NCBI RefSeq assembly: GCF_023078475.1
Contig: NZ_CP095741.1
Span: forward strand, 3,658,001 to 3,722,000
Origin: Luteibacter aegosomaticola
GTDB taxonomy: Bacteria; Pseudomonadota; Gammaproteobacteria; Xanthomonadales; Rhodanobacteraceae
Length of the DNA: 64,000 bases
Reading direction: 5' to 3'
Shown here piece after piece: positions 46,869-56,194 of the stretch (within the stretch, counting starts at the first letter, position 1; the number at the start of each line of letters is the position of its first letter). The position numbers and the translations under genes were made by a program. The notes beneath the pieces were generated by a model. That model saw nothing but the letters and a program-made list of their open reading frames with translations, had not been told where the DNA came from and did not search any database.

Positions 46869-49800
46869 GCGGTAGCGGCCTGTGCGGCTTCCAGCGCCTT
46901 GGCCAGGCGCTTGGCCGAAACGGGTTCGGCGGTTTTCAGTTCCTGGGCGAACAGCGAGACACGCCATTCCTCGAGCAGCCAGCGCAGTTCGGCCCACGTA
47001 TCCGCATCCAGCGCGGTGCCACCGGCGTTCAGCAGCGCGCGCCAGTACGGCAACACCTGCAGCATACGCGACTGGTCACGCTGCGGGTCCTGGCGCAGGC
47101 GCTCGCCGCGCAGGCGCATGGCCTTCAGGTAGCGCGGGATGTGGGCAAGGCGGCTGATGGGCAACTCGCGCAGGAACCCAGGCTGGAGCAGGCCGGCGAG
47201 TTGCTCGCGCAGATCGTCATAGCTGGCCTTGGCGAAGCCCATCAGCGGCGGCTCCATCCAGGGCTTGAGTTCAGCCTGCGCCTCGATAATCGGCTCGGCG
47301 AGCTTTTGCCGGGCCATGGCGGCGCCGAACAGGCCACGTGCGAACTCACCTTTCAGGTGTTCGAAATCGGCCAGCGAACGCACGTTGAGGTTTGCGTCGG
47401 CCAGCAGGTCATCGAAGCCGCCCTCGACCAGGTCATCGCGCAAGGCATCGACACTGCCCATGGGGGCGTATTTCAGCGAAAGCGGATTGCTGATCGGCAA
47501 CTGCCGGCGTGCGCGCTTGAATTCGGGAGCGAGGGCGCCGCGCAAGAGACGCTCCACGCCCCCGACGTGTGCTTCGGCCGCTTCATCGGCGCGCTCGAAG
47601 ACCCGCAACGCTACGGCCTCGCCCAGGTCCACCAGGGCCGGATAGGCCTTCAGCCCCGCTTCGGAACGCACCTCGGTCGGGATCGATTCGAAATCCCATG
47701 TAAGGATGTCTTCGCGGGTAAGCTCGATATCGGTCTTGCGCGAAAAGGCTTCGCGAGCCTTGCCTTCCCACTGCGCACGAATCGCCGCCAGGTCACGGCC
47801 TTCGGCGACGGTACGTCCGTTCTCATCGTGGACGCGGTAGCGCATGAGCAGGTGCGCAGGCACCTCGGCATCGCCAAAGGCCGCGGCATCGATATCGACA
47901 CCGGTGGTGCGCTTCAGGAAGGTAGCCAGGGCTTTCGCCAGTGGCTCGTCGCGCGCCGCCTCGGCTTCGCTGAATGCCCGTGCGAAATCCGGTGCGGGCA
48001 CGAAGTTACGGCGCAAGGGCTTGGGCAAGCCACGAATGAGCTCCGCTACCTTGTCGGTCAGCAGGCCACCCACAAGCCACTCGCCGCGCGCGGCGGGTAC
48101 CGCATTGAGGAACGCCAGCGGCACGTTGATGGTGACGCCATCGGCCGGGTCGCCCGGCACGAAGCGGTACTCGAGGCGATAGCGGTGCTGGCCGATGTCC
48201 ATCGACGCCGGGAACGCCTTGGGGTCGAGCCCGCTGCCCGCGTCCATCACGTCGGCCAGCGTCCAGCGCAGGGCCGCCTGTTCACCGGGCGGTGCCTTGC
48301 GGAACCAGGCATCGAGCGCCCGCGTATCGGCGATCGACTCGGGCAGCTTGCCATCGAAGAACGCGGCGAGGTCTTCATCCGACCGGATCAATCCAGCACG
48401 GCGCTGCTTGGCCTCGATGTCGTGCGCCTGTTCGAGCACGCGCTGGTTTGCCCGCACGAAGTCAGCCCGGCTATCCAGGTCGCCACGCACGAGTGCCTCG
48501 CGCACGAAGATCTGATGGGCGAGCCGCGGGTCCTGCTTGTGGAACGTGACCGGCCGGCGCTCGACGAGCACCAGCCCGAACAGCGTGACCTGCTCGTAGG
48601 CCACCACCGTGCCGCGCTTGCGCGACCAGTGCGCATCGCGTGCCGTCGCACGTACGAGATGGCTAGCCTGCTGCTCGACCCACGCGGGATCGATGCGGGC
48701 ATTCATCATGGCCCACACGCGGCCGCCGATATCGATGATCTGCGCGGAGAAGATCCACGCCGGCGGCGCCTTGGCGAGCGCCGAGCCGGGGAAGACCTGG
48801 AAGCGGCGCTCGCGGGTGCCGCGGAAGACGCCCTTCTCGTCCTTGTGGCCTACCTGGGTGGGCAAGCCCGCCAGCAGGCTGCGGTGGACCGATTCGAACA
48901 GTGCATCGCCGGTTTGCGGGGCGCCCGCGTCAACCGCCTCTGCAGGAGCGCGCTTGCGCGCGACCGCGCGCGAGCGCGCTCCTGCAACGTCGGGTTCCGG
49001 ATCAACCTTGTCCCAGCTCAATTCGCGGGTAACCAGGGCAAGCTGCCGGTGCAACTCACGCCATTCGCGCATGCGCATGAAGGAAAGGAAGTGCCGCGAG
49101 CACCAGTCGCGCAGCTTCGACGACGTGAGCTCTTCGGCGGCGGCCAGGTAGGCCTTCCACAAGTTCAGCACACCCACGAAATCGGACTTCGGATCAGCGA
49201 ACTGTGCATGGGCGGCATCGGCCTGGCCGCGCGCCTCCGGCGGCCGCTCGCGCGGATCCTGGATCGACAGGAAAGCCACGATGGTCATGAGCTCGGCCAG
49301 GCTGCCGAGGCGGCGAGCCTCGACCATCATGCGGGCGAGCTGCACGTCGATGGGCAGGCGTGCGACCGTCCGGCCGATGCCGGTGAGGCGCCGGTCGTCA
49401 TCGATGGCCCCGATTTCAGCCAGGCGGCGGTAGCCATCGGCCACCACGCGCGGATCAGGTGCTTCGAGGAACGGGAAATCCTCGACCTCGCCCAGGTCGA
49501 GCGCGAGCATGCGCAGGATGACGTTGGCGAGCGACGAGCGCAGCAGCTCGGGGTCGGTGAATTCCGGGCGCAGGTTGAAATCCTGCTCCTCGTAAAGGCG
49601 GTAGCAGATACCCGGGCCCACGCGGCCACAGCGGCCCTTGCGCTGGTTGGCGGCCGCCTGCGAGATCGGCTCGATATGCAGGCGCTCGAGCTGGCCGCGC
49701 TGGCTGTATCGCTTGACCCGCGCCGTACCGGGATCCACCACGTAGCGGATGCGCGGCACGGTCAGGGAGGTTTCGGCCACGTTGGTGGCGAGCACGATGC

Positions 49801-50833
49801 GCCGCTTCGGCCCGGGACGGAACACGCGATCCTGCTCGTTGGCGGAAAGGCGCGCGTACAGGGCCAGCACTTCGGTTTCCCGGTACTGCCGACGCGACAG
49901 CAGCAGGTGCGCATCGCGGATTTCGCGTTCGCCGGGCAGGAACACGAGCACATCGCCACGCGGATCCTCGCGGGTGATCTCGTCCATGGCATCGGCGATC
50001 TGCTGGGATAGGTTACCTTCGCCCCGCTCGCCCGGTGGGCGGTAGCGTACTTCGACCGGGAAGGTCCGGCCTTCCACCGCCACCACGGGCGCATCGCCGA
50101 AATGCTCGGCAAAGCGCTCGGTATCGATGGTGGCCGAGGTAACGATGACTTTCAGATCGGGCCGCCGTACACACAGGCGCTTCAGGTAGCCCAGCAGGAA
50201 ATCGATGTTGAGGCTGCGTTCGTGAGCCTCGTCGATGATGATGGTGTCGTAGGCGGACAGCCAGGGATCGCCCTGGGTCTCGGCCAGCAGGATGCCATCG
50301 GTCATGAACTTGACCAGCGCCTGGTCGGAGACCCTCTCCGTGAAGCGGACCTGGAAGCCGACCTTCTCGCCCAGCGGCGTGGCGAGCTCCTCGGCCACGC
50401 GCGTGGCCACCGAGCGCGCGGCAAGACGTCGCGGCTGCGTGCAGCCGATGAGGCCGGCTTCGCCACGACCGGCGGCCAGGCACAGCTTCGGCAACTGGGT
50501 GGTCTTGCCCGAGCCCGTCTCGCCCGCGAGCACCACCACCTGGTTCTCACGGATCAGCTTGATGATGTCATCCGCACGGGCCGCGATGGGCAGCGAGGCG
50601 TCGATGGTGATAGCCGGCTTGCTGGCCGCTCTCGCGGCCCTGCGCGCCATGGAGGCGGCGATGTCCTGGCCCAGTTGTTCGATACGGCTGGCATCCGGCT
50701 TGCGCTGCAGGCCACGGACGCGCCCGAGGAGGCGCCCGTAGTCACGGCTGGCCACGCGTGACAGGGCCTCGCGCAGTTCGTTCAAGCGCGGGTCGGCGGG
50801 CGGATGGCGCGCGGGGGTCTTGGAGGTACTCAT
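46865..50833 (-). CDS. hrpA: ATP-dependent RNA helicase HrpA
   Basis: A 1322-residue DEAH-box helicase, close to E. coli HrpA (1300). Walker A is [16 protein letters not shown] near residue 100, the DEAH box [13 protein letters not shown] near 200, motif VI includes [12 protein letters not shown], and helicase-associated and DUF3418-type C-terminal domains follow. HrpA acts on RNA and translation-coupled mRNA processing. A REP-like palindrome (48941-48986) is inserted in frame at about residue 620 and is read as [17 protein letters not shown], a basic Arg/Ala patch. The start ATG at 50833 matches the family N-terminus. Confidence 0.95.
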   Translation of the reverse strand: MSTSKTPARHPPADPRLNELREALSRVASRDYGRLLGRVRGLQRKPDASRIEQLGQDIAASMARRAARAASKPAITIDASLPIAARADDIIKLIRENQVVVLAGETGSGKTTQLPKLCLAAGRGEAGLIGCTQPRRLAARSVATRVAEELATPLGEKVGFQVRFTERVSDQALVKFMTDGILLAETQGDPWLSAYDTIIIDEAHERSLNIDFLLGYLKRLCVRRPDLKVIVTSATIDTERFAEHFGDAPVVAVEGRTFPVEVRYRPPGERGEGNLSQQIADAMDEITREDPRGDVLVFLPGEREIRDAHLLLSRRQYRETEVLALYARLSANEQDRVFRPGPKRRIVLATNVAETSLTVPRIRYVVDPGTARVKRYSQRGQLERLHIEPISQAAANQRKGRCGRVGPGICYRLYEEQDFNLRPEFTDPELLRSSLANVILRMLALDLGEVEDFPFLEAPDPRVVADGYRRLAEIGAIDDDRRLTGIGRTVARLPIDVQLARMMVEARRLGSLAELMTIVAFLSIQDPRERPPEARGQADAAHAQFADPKSDFVGVLNLWKAYLAAAEELTSSKLRDWCSRHFLSFMRMREWRELHRQLALVTRELSWDKVDPEPDVAGARSRAVARKRAPAEAVDAGAPQTGDALFESVHRSLLAGLPTQVGHKDEKGVFRGTRERRFQVFPGSALAKAPPAWIFSAQIIDIGGRVWAMMNARIDPAWVEQQASHLVRATARDAHWSRKRGTVVAYEQVTLFGLVLVERRPVTFHKQDPRLAHQIFVREALVRGDLDSRADFVRANQRVLEQAHDIEAKQRRAGLIRSDEDLAAFFDGKLPESIADTRALDAWFRKAPPGEQAALRWTLADVMDAGSGLDPKAFPASMDIGQHRYRLEYRFVPGDPADGVTINVPLAFLNAVPAARGEWLVGGLLTDKVAELIRGLPKPLRRNFVPAPDFARAFSEAEAARDEPLAKALATFLKRTTGVDIDAAAFGDAEVPAHLLMRYRVHDENGRTVAEGRDLAAIRAQWEGKAREAFSRKTDIELTREDILTWDFESIPTEVRSEAGLKAYPALVDLGEAVALRVFERADEAAEAHVGGVERLLRGALAPEFKRARRQLPISNPLSLKYAPMGSVDALRDDLVEGGFDDLLADANLNVRSLADFEHLKGEFARGLFGAAMARQKLAEPIIEAQAELKPWMEPPLMGFAKASYDDLREQLAGLLQPGFLRELPISRLAHIPRYLKAMRLRGERLRQDPQRDQSRMLQVLPYWRALLNAGGTALDADTWAELRWLLEEWRVSLFAQELKTAEPVSAKRLAKALEAAQAATA
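48941..48986. repeat. REP-like palindrome inside hrpA
   Basis: TGCAGGAGCGCGCTTGCGCG is followed by a near-perfect inverted copy ending CGCGCTCCTGCA, joined by a short ACC loop. It has the same core as the intergenic elements at 20576 and 54229 but lies wholly within the hrpA reading frame, which stays open on both sides. Confidence 0.85.
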
Positions 50834-50950
50834 GGGGACGCTAATGATAGCGTGTGCCTATCAAGGGGATCAGAACCTTTCATTTCACGGCGACACGGGC
50901 GCCCGTTAACATTTCACCCATACCCCGTAAAACCCAAGGAGAGTCGAAAC

Positions 50951-51418
50951 ATGGCCATCGATATCGGCATTGCCAAGAAGGACCGCGAAGCGGTCGCCAA
51001 GCACCTTTCCAAGCTGCTGGCTGACACCTATTCGCTCTACCTGAAGACCCACAGCTTCCACTGGAACATCACGGGCCCCCAGTTCAACAGCCTGCATAAC
51101 ATGTTCGAGGTCCAGTACAACGAGCTGTGGACCGCCGCGGACGAGATCGCCGAGCGCATCCGCATCCTCGATGTCTTCGCCCCGGGCTCCTACAGCCAGT
51201 TCGGCAAGCTCACCTCCATCAAGGAAGAATCGGGCGTACCGGAGTGGAAGGACATGGTGGCGCAGCTGGTCGAAGGCCACGAGATCGCCGCCGCGACCTC
51301 CCGCGAGGTCATCAAGGCCGCCGACGAGGCGGGCGATGAAGGCAGCGCGGACATGGTCACCGGCCGTCTGAAGGAGCACGAGAAGACCGCCTGGATGCTC
51401 CGCTCCCTGCTGAAATAA
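50951..51418 (+). CDS. Dps/ferritin-like DNA protection protein
   Basis: A 155-residue protein of the Dps family, which stores iron and shields DNA in a 12-subunit shell. The ferroxidase residues are visible in [16 protein letters not shown] (His and Trp) and [16 protein letters not shown] (Asp and Glu). The ATG at 50951 follows AAGGAG at seven bases. It is divergent from hrpA and followed by a terminator, so it forms a single-gene unit, presumably under stress control. Which regulator acts is not visible. Confidence 0.92.
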   Translation: MAIDIGIAKKDREAVAKHLSKLLADTYSLYLKTHSFHWNITGPQFNSLHNMFEVQYNELWTAADEIAERIRILDVFAPGSYSQFGKLTSIKEESGVPEWKDMVAQLVEGHEIAAATSREVIKAADEAGDEGSADMVTGRLKEHEKTAWMLRSLLK

Positions 51419-51446
51419 GCCTCTGGAAGCGCGTTTGCCTGCGAAG

Positions 51447-51476
51447 TGCCCGGCAGCATTGCCGGTCCTTTTTTCT
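51447..51476 (+). terminator. Rho-independent terminator after the dps-like gene
   Basis: CCGGCA-GCAT-TGCCGG hairpin at 51450-51465, followed by a run of six T at 51469-51474. The rest of the 193-base spacer to the next gene shows nothing else. Confidence 0.85.
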
Positions 51477-51611
51477 TCGTTTAACCCCATTTTCACTGAG
51501 GCAACCCTGACCGGCCATTCATCCCGGCGTTGAGCCATTCGGCACCGTTCGTTAAGCTCCCCCGGTTACCTTATTGAAGCCACTCGGGGGCCGATCGGTC
51601 CGGGGAATGTT

Positions 51612-54212
51612 TTGAGCGCAGCCAGCACGACCGACCGAAGCCACCCCATCCTCGTCGCGGTGATCCTCGCGATCGTTGTTGCGGGCCTGAATTACGGCCT
51701 TTGGCTTGTCGCCAATCTCCCGAATGGCCCGGACAACTGGAACGAGCCGGTACGTGGTTTCGCGTTCACCGCGTACCAGCGCTACCAGAACCCGATGAAG
51801 GGCGATGTCTCGACCGACCCTGAAATCGAAAGCGACCTGCGCCTGATCAAGGGCTACTCGCCGCGCATCCGCACCTATTCGATGCTCGAGAACCCACAGA
51901 CCGCGCGTCTGGCCGAGAAGGAAGGGCTCGACCTGATGGCCGGCGCCCAGATCGACACCCGGCTGGAAAACAACGAGCGCGAAATCGATGCGCTCATTGC
52001 CCAGGCCCATCGCTTTCCGAAAACCATCACCCGCGTCATCGTGGGCAACGAAGTCCTGTTCCGTGGCGACCTGAAGCCCGAGCAGGTCATGAGCTACCTC
52101 GACCGCGTCCGCGCCGCCGTGAAGCAGCCGGTGTCGGTGGCCGAGCCGTTCCACGTCTGGATCCAGAATCCGGAGCTGGCCAACCACGTCGACTTCATCA
52201 CCGTCCATCTGTTCCCTTACTGGAACGGCATCCCCGCCCGTGATGGCGTGGTCGACGCGGTGGAGAGCTACAAGGCCCTGGTCTCCCGCTTCCCGGGCAA
52301 GCACGTCGTCATCGGCGAGATCGGCTGGCCGTCCAACGGCGACCGTTTCAAGCGCGCCTACCCGAGCGTGTCGAACGAAGCCATCTTCCTGCGCTCGTTC
52401 TTCAACAAGGCCAAGGCCAACGGCATCGATGACTACTACGTGCTGGAAGCGATCGACCAGCCGTGGAAGGAAAACCTGGGCGAAGGCCGCACCGGCGCGT
52501 ACTGGGGCATGTTCAACGCCGACCGGCAGTTGAAGTTCCCGTTCACCGGCCCGGTGACCGAAGACGTGAAGTGGCCGTGGAAGGCCATCGCGGCCTCCGC
52601 CATCGCCTTCATCCCCATGCTGTGGTTCGGCATCGCGTTCCGTCGCTTCAAGCTGGCCGGCCTGCTGTTCATGATGGCGCTGATCCAGCTGGCCTGTGGC
52701 CTGATCGTGTGGTCCGCCACCCTGCCCTTCAACTTCTATCTCGGCCCCTTCGACTGGGCCATGCTGATCCTGCTGTTCCCGGCGCAGGTGGCGATCCTCG
52801 GCATCCTGCTGATCAACGGCTTCGAGTTCACCGAAGTGCTGTGGCGGCGGAAGTGGATCCGCCATGCCGGCATGCTCCCGCCGGATCCGGTCGAGCGGCA
52901 GCCGTTCGTCTCCATCCACCTGGCATGCCACAACGAGCCGCCGGAGATGGTGCAGATCACGCTTGATTCGCTGGCCGCGCTTGATTACGAAAACTTCGAA
53001 GTCCTGGTGCTGGATAACAACACCAAGGACCCGGCCGTGTGGAAGCCGGTCGAGGAGTATTGCCAGAAGCTGGGCCCGAAATTCCGCTTCTTCCACCTCG
53101 AACCCTGGCCGGGCTACAAGGCGGGTGCGCTCAACTTCGGCCTTACCGCTACCGACGAGCGCGCCGATGTCGTGGCGGTGATCGATGCCGACTACGTGGT
53201 GCGCGAAGACTGGCTGGCCACGCTGACCGGCTACTTCCACGACCCGAAGGTGGCCGTGGTCCAGTGCCCGCAGGCCCATCGCGATTTCGAGAAGAACCGC
53301 TTCCGCCGCATGACGGCGTGGGAGTACGACGGTTTCTTCCGTATCGGCATGCACCACCGCAACGAACGCAACGCGATCATCCAGCATGGCACCATGACCA
53401 TGGTTCGTCGCTCGGCGCTCGAGGGCACCGGCGGCTGGTCGGAATGGACGATCTGCGAAGACGCCGAGCTCGGCCTGCGCCTTATGCACGCCGGCTACGA
53501 GCTGGTTTACGTCGATGAACTGATGGGCAAGGGCCTCACCCCTGCCGACTTCAAGGCCTACAAGAGCCAGCGCTATCGCTGGGCCTTCGGTGCCATGCAG
53601 ATCCTCAAGGGCCGTTGGCACTGGATGACGGGCAAGGGCCCGCTATCCACGGGCCAGCGCTTCCACTTCCTCACCGGCTGGTTCAGCTGGTTCGCGGATG
53701 CGCTCCACTACATCTTCACCATGATGGGCTTGTTCTGGACGGCGGGCATGATCGCCGCACCGGATTACTTCAACCTGCCCATGCAGCTGTTCATGATTCC
53801 CGTGATCGGTTTCTTCTTCGCGAAGGCTATCTTTGGCGTGGTGCTGTACCGCGCGCGCGTCCCGTGCAGCTGGTACGACACCCTCATGGCCTCCGTGGCC
53901 AGCATGGGCCTGTCGCATGCGATCGCGCGCGGCATCCTGCACGGCCTCACCCGTGAGAAGACCGCGTTCGTGGTGACCGCGAAGAGCCGGCGCATGGGCG
54001 GTAGCAGCTTCGCGGCTTTCAACCCGGTACGTGAGGAAGTCCTCATGGCCGTGGCGCTGCTGCTGGCGATTATCGGCATGGCGACGCACTACGGAACGCA
54101 GTACGTGGAAAGCGAGCTGTGGATGTTCATCCTTGCCGCGCAGTCCATTCCGTACGTTTCGGCCATGGCCGGCGCCTGGATTGCCCACCAGTCCGGCGAC
54201 GAAGCGGGCTAA
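51612..54212 (+). CDS. GH17-GT2 fusion, beta-glucan synthase
   Basis: An 866-residue membrane enzyme. An N-terminal membrane helix (about 12-35) is followed by a GH17-like domain (40-300), with the general acid in IVGNEVLFRGD (about 145) and the nucleophile in VVIGEIGWPSNGD (about 235). Then come membrane helices (320-415), a GT2 domain (435-660) with DNNTKDP, DADYVV, ICEDAELG and QRYRWAF, and further helices. GH17-GT2 fusions make periplasmic or capsular beta-1,3/1,6-glucan, as in NdvB/NdvC relatives; the linkage here is an inference. It starts at TTG 51612, because the nearby ATG at 51608 hits a stop at once; GGGGAA lies four bases ahead. Confidence 0.88.
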   Translation: MSAASTTDRSHPILVAVILAIVVAGLNYGLWLVANLPNGPDNWNEPVRGFAFTAYQRYQNPMKGDVSTDPEIESDLRLIKGYSPRIRTYSMLENPQTARLAEKEGLDLMAGAQIDTRLENNEREIDALIAQAHRFPKTITRVIVGNEVLFRGDLKPEQVMSYLDRVRAAVKQPVSVAEPFHVWIQNPELANHVDFITVHLFPYWNGIPARDGVVDAVESYKALVSRFPGKHVVIGEIGWPSNGDRFKRAYPSVSNEAIFLRSFFNKAKANGIDDYYVLEAIDQPWKENLGEGRTGAYWGMFNADRQLKFPFTGPVTEDVKWPWKAIAASAIAFIPMLWFGIAFRRFKLAGLLFMMALIQLACGLIVWSATLPFNFYLGPFDWAMLILLFPAQVAILGILLINGFEFTEVLWRRKWIRHAGMLPPDPVERQPFVSIHLACHNEPPEMVQITLDSLAALDYENFEVLVLDNNTKDPAVWKPVEEYCQKLGPKFRFFHLEPWPGYKAGALNFGLTATDERADVVAVIDADYVVREDWLATLTGYFHDPKVAVVQCPQAHRDFEKNRFRRMTAWEYDGFFRIGMHHRNERNAIIQHGTMTMVRRSALEGTGGWSEWTICEDAELGLRLMHAGYELVYVDELMGKGLTPADFKAYKSQRYRWAFGAMQILKGRWHWMTGKGPLSTGQRFHFLTGWFSWFADALHYIFTMMGLFWTAGMIAAPDYFNLPMQLFMIPVIGFFFAKAIFGVVLYRARVPCSWYDTLMASVASMGLSHAIARGILHGLTREKTAFVVTAKSRRMGGSSFAAFNPVREEVLMAVALLLAIIGMATHYGTQYVESELWMFILAAQSIPYVSAMAGAWIAHQSGDEAG

Positions 54213-54225
54213 TCCCCAGACGCGC

Positions 54226-54254
54226 TCCTGTAGGAGCGCGCCTGCGCGCGATCG
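54226..54254. repeat. REP-like unit between glucan synthase and tamA
   Basis: CTCCTGTAGGAGCGCGCCTGCGCGCGATC contains the GTAGGAGCGCGC head and an inverted GCGCGC pair. It lies in the 204-base spacer 54213-54416, which holds no other recognisable feature. Confidence 0.75.
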
Positions 54255-54416
54255 CTCTTTGCGAACCCCTTCACGCCATTCAGCTTCGTCACAACCTATC
54301 TATCGACCTTACCGCCCCCACGCGGTAAGTTACGGGCACACACTGGAACGCCCGGATGCGTTCCCCGGGTAGCCACGCTGCCCGCATGGCCTTGGATCAC
54401 GACCGGAAGGACGCAC

Positions 54417-56183
54417 ATGCGCCTAACCAGACGCCATGGACTGCTGCTTCTGCCGTGGTTCCTCCTTCCCGCCGCCGCGCATGCGGGCGTTGTCCTTACC
54501 GTGGACGGCGTGGACGACACCTTGAAAAACGCCGTCGTCGCTGGCGTCGAGCTCAGCCAGTACACCGCGCGCGATGTCACCGACGCGCAGATCCGCCGCC
54601 TTTACGCCAATGCGCCCGACCAGGTGCAGGCCGCGTTACGCCCGTACGGTTATTACGAAGCCACTGCTACCGGCGACCTGAAGCAGGTCGGCAACAACTG
54701 GCAGGTCACCCTGCACGTGGTGCCTGGCACGCCGGTAAAGGTCACGGCCGTGGATGCCGCTGTCGATGACGCGGCGGGCAAGGTGCCCGCCGTACGCCGT
54801 GCCCTGCGCGGTGTGCAGAACATGAAAGACAAGCCCATGAACGACGGGCAATACGATGCGGCACGTGACGCCGTCAGCGGCGCACTTACTGCCACGGGCT
54901 TTCTTGATGCGCGCCTGGTCACGCACCGTGTTGAAGTGAACCGTGCCGAGCACACTGCCAAGATCGATCTCAAATGGGAGACCGGACAGCGCTACCGCTA
55001 TGGGCACGTCAATTTCAAGAACTCGCAGTTCCGCGATGGATTCCTGGATCGCTACCTTCCGTTCAAGAGCGGCGATTACTTCTCCCAGGATCAGCTTCTG
55101 CAGCTACAGCAGGCCCTGAACGGCGCCGACTACTTTGCGGTGGTGAACGTCATCCCCGATACCGACAACGCCAAGGACGGCACCGTCGATATCAACGTGG
55201 AACTGGCACCCGCCAAACGCACCATCTACACCGGCGGCCCGTTCTTCGGCACGGATACCGGCGGGGGCCTGCGCGGCGGTATCGAGAAGCGCTGGATCAA
55301 CGATCGTGGCCACAAGTGGAAGAACGAACTCGTGGTCGCGCAGCGGTTGAAGACCGTCTCGACGCTTTACCAGATCCCCATGCCAGGGCCGAACCAGCGC
55401 AGCTTCAACTTCGGCGCCAATTACCGCGATGCCAATACGGTGACCTCGAAGTCGCGAACACTGCAGCTGGTCGCGAACGAGACACGGCTGTGGCACGGCT
55501 GGACGCGCACCATCGGCATGAACGCGCTCACGGGTACCTTTACCGTCGGCAAGCGCGGTGGCGAGGGCGATAACGCCGAAGGCCTCGAGCACGGCCGGAG
55601 CACCCTGCTCTATCCCGAGGTGTCGCTTAGCAAGAAGAAAGGCGATAACCCCACCTTCGTGCGCAGCGGCTGGTCGCTGACGCTCACCGCGCGCAGCACG
55701 GTGGGCACGCTATTGTCCGACGCGCGCTTCTCCACCGTCATGGGCGATGCCAAGTGGATCCAGTCATTCTGGGGACGGAACCGGCTGATCCTGCGCGGCA
55801 CCGCCGGCAAAACCTGGACGGACGACTTCAGCGACCTGCCGCCGCAGCTGCGCTTCTTCGCCGGCGGCGATCGTAGCGTGCGTGGTTATGACTTCGAGAG
55901 CATCGGGCCGCGCAACGCCTATGGCCGCGTGATCGGTGGCGAAAGCCTGCTGGTCGGCAGTACCGAGGTCGAGCACTACTTCACCCGTAACTGGGGCATG
56001 GCCGCGTTCGTCGATGCCGGCAACGCCTTCACCGGCACCGATTACAACCCGCGCATCGGCACGGGCCTCGGCGTGCGCTGGCTCTCCCCCGTCGGCATGA
56101 TCCGCTTCGACGTGGCGGTACCGGTCCATGACAAGAACGAGCATGGCATCCATCTGCATGTCGTCATCGGGCCAGACCTGTGA
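54417..56183 (+). CDS. tamA: Translocation and assembly module subunit TamA
   Basis: A 588-residue Omp85-family protein (E. coli TamA has 577). Residues 1-24 form a signal peptide ending AAAHAG. POTRA-like repeats run to about 270 (RYRYGHVNFKNSQFRDGFLD among them), and a beta barrel follows with the RFFAGGDRSVRGYDFESIGP motif that matches the Omp85 RGF region. The C-terminal strand ends GIHLHVVIGPDL. TamA, with TamB, moves lipids and helps insert autotransporters in the outer membrane. The tamB frame starts within a few bases of its stop. Confidence 0.95.
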   Translation: MRLTRRHGLLLLPWFLLPAAAHAGVVLTVDGVDDTLKNAVVAGVELSQYTARDVTDAQIRRLYANAPDQVQAALRPYGYYEATATGDLKQVGNNWQVTLHVVPGTPVKVTAVDAAVDDAAGKVPAVRRALRGVQNMKDKPMNDGQYDAARDAVSGALTATGFLDARLVTHRVEVNRAEHTAKIDLKWETGQRYRYGHVNFKNSQFRDGFLDRYLPFKSGDYFSQDQLLQLQQALNGADYFAVVNVIPDTDNAKDGTVDINVELAPAKRTIYTGGPFFGTDTGGGLRGGIEKRWINDRGHKWKNELVVAQRLKTVSTLYQIPMPGPNQRSFNFGANYRDANTVTSKSRTLQLVANETRLWHGWTRTIGMNALTGTFTVGKRGGEGDNAEGLEHGRSTLLYPEVSLSKKKGDNPTFVRSGWSLTLTARSTVGTLLSDARFSTVMGDAKWIQSFWGRNRLILRGTAGKTWTDDFSDLPPQLRFFAGGDRSVRGYDFESIGPRNAYGRVIGGESLLVGSTEVEHYFTRNWGMAAFVDAGNAFTGTDYNPRIGTGLGVRWLSPVGMIRFDVAVPVHDKNEHGIHLHVVIGPDL

Positions 56184-56194
56184 GGAGCACGGGC

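Noticed and set aside
51552..53621. A 689-codon minus-strand open frame across the glucan synthase
   Set aside because: Antisense to the clear GH17-GT2 gene, with no recognisable domain and no start signal of its own.
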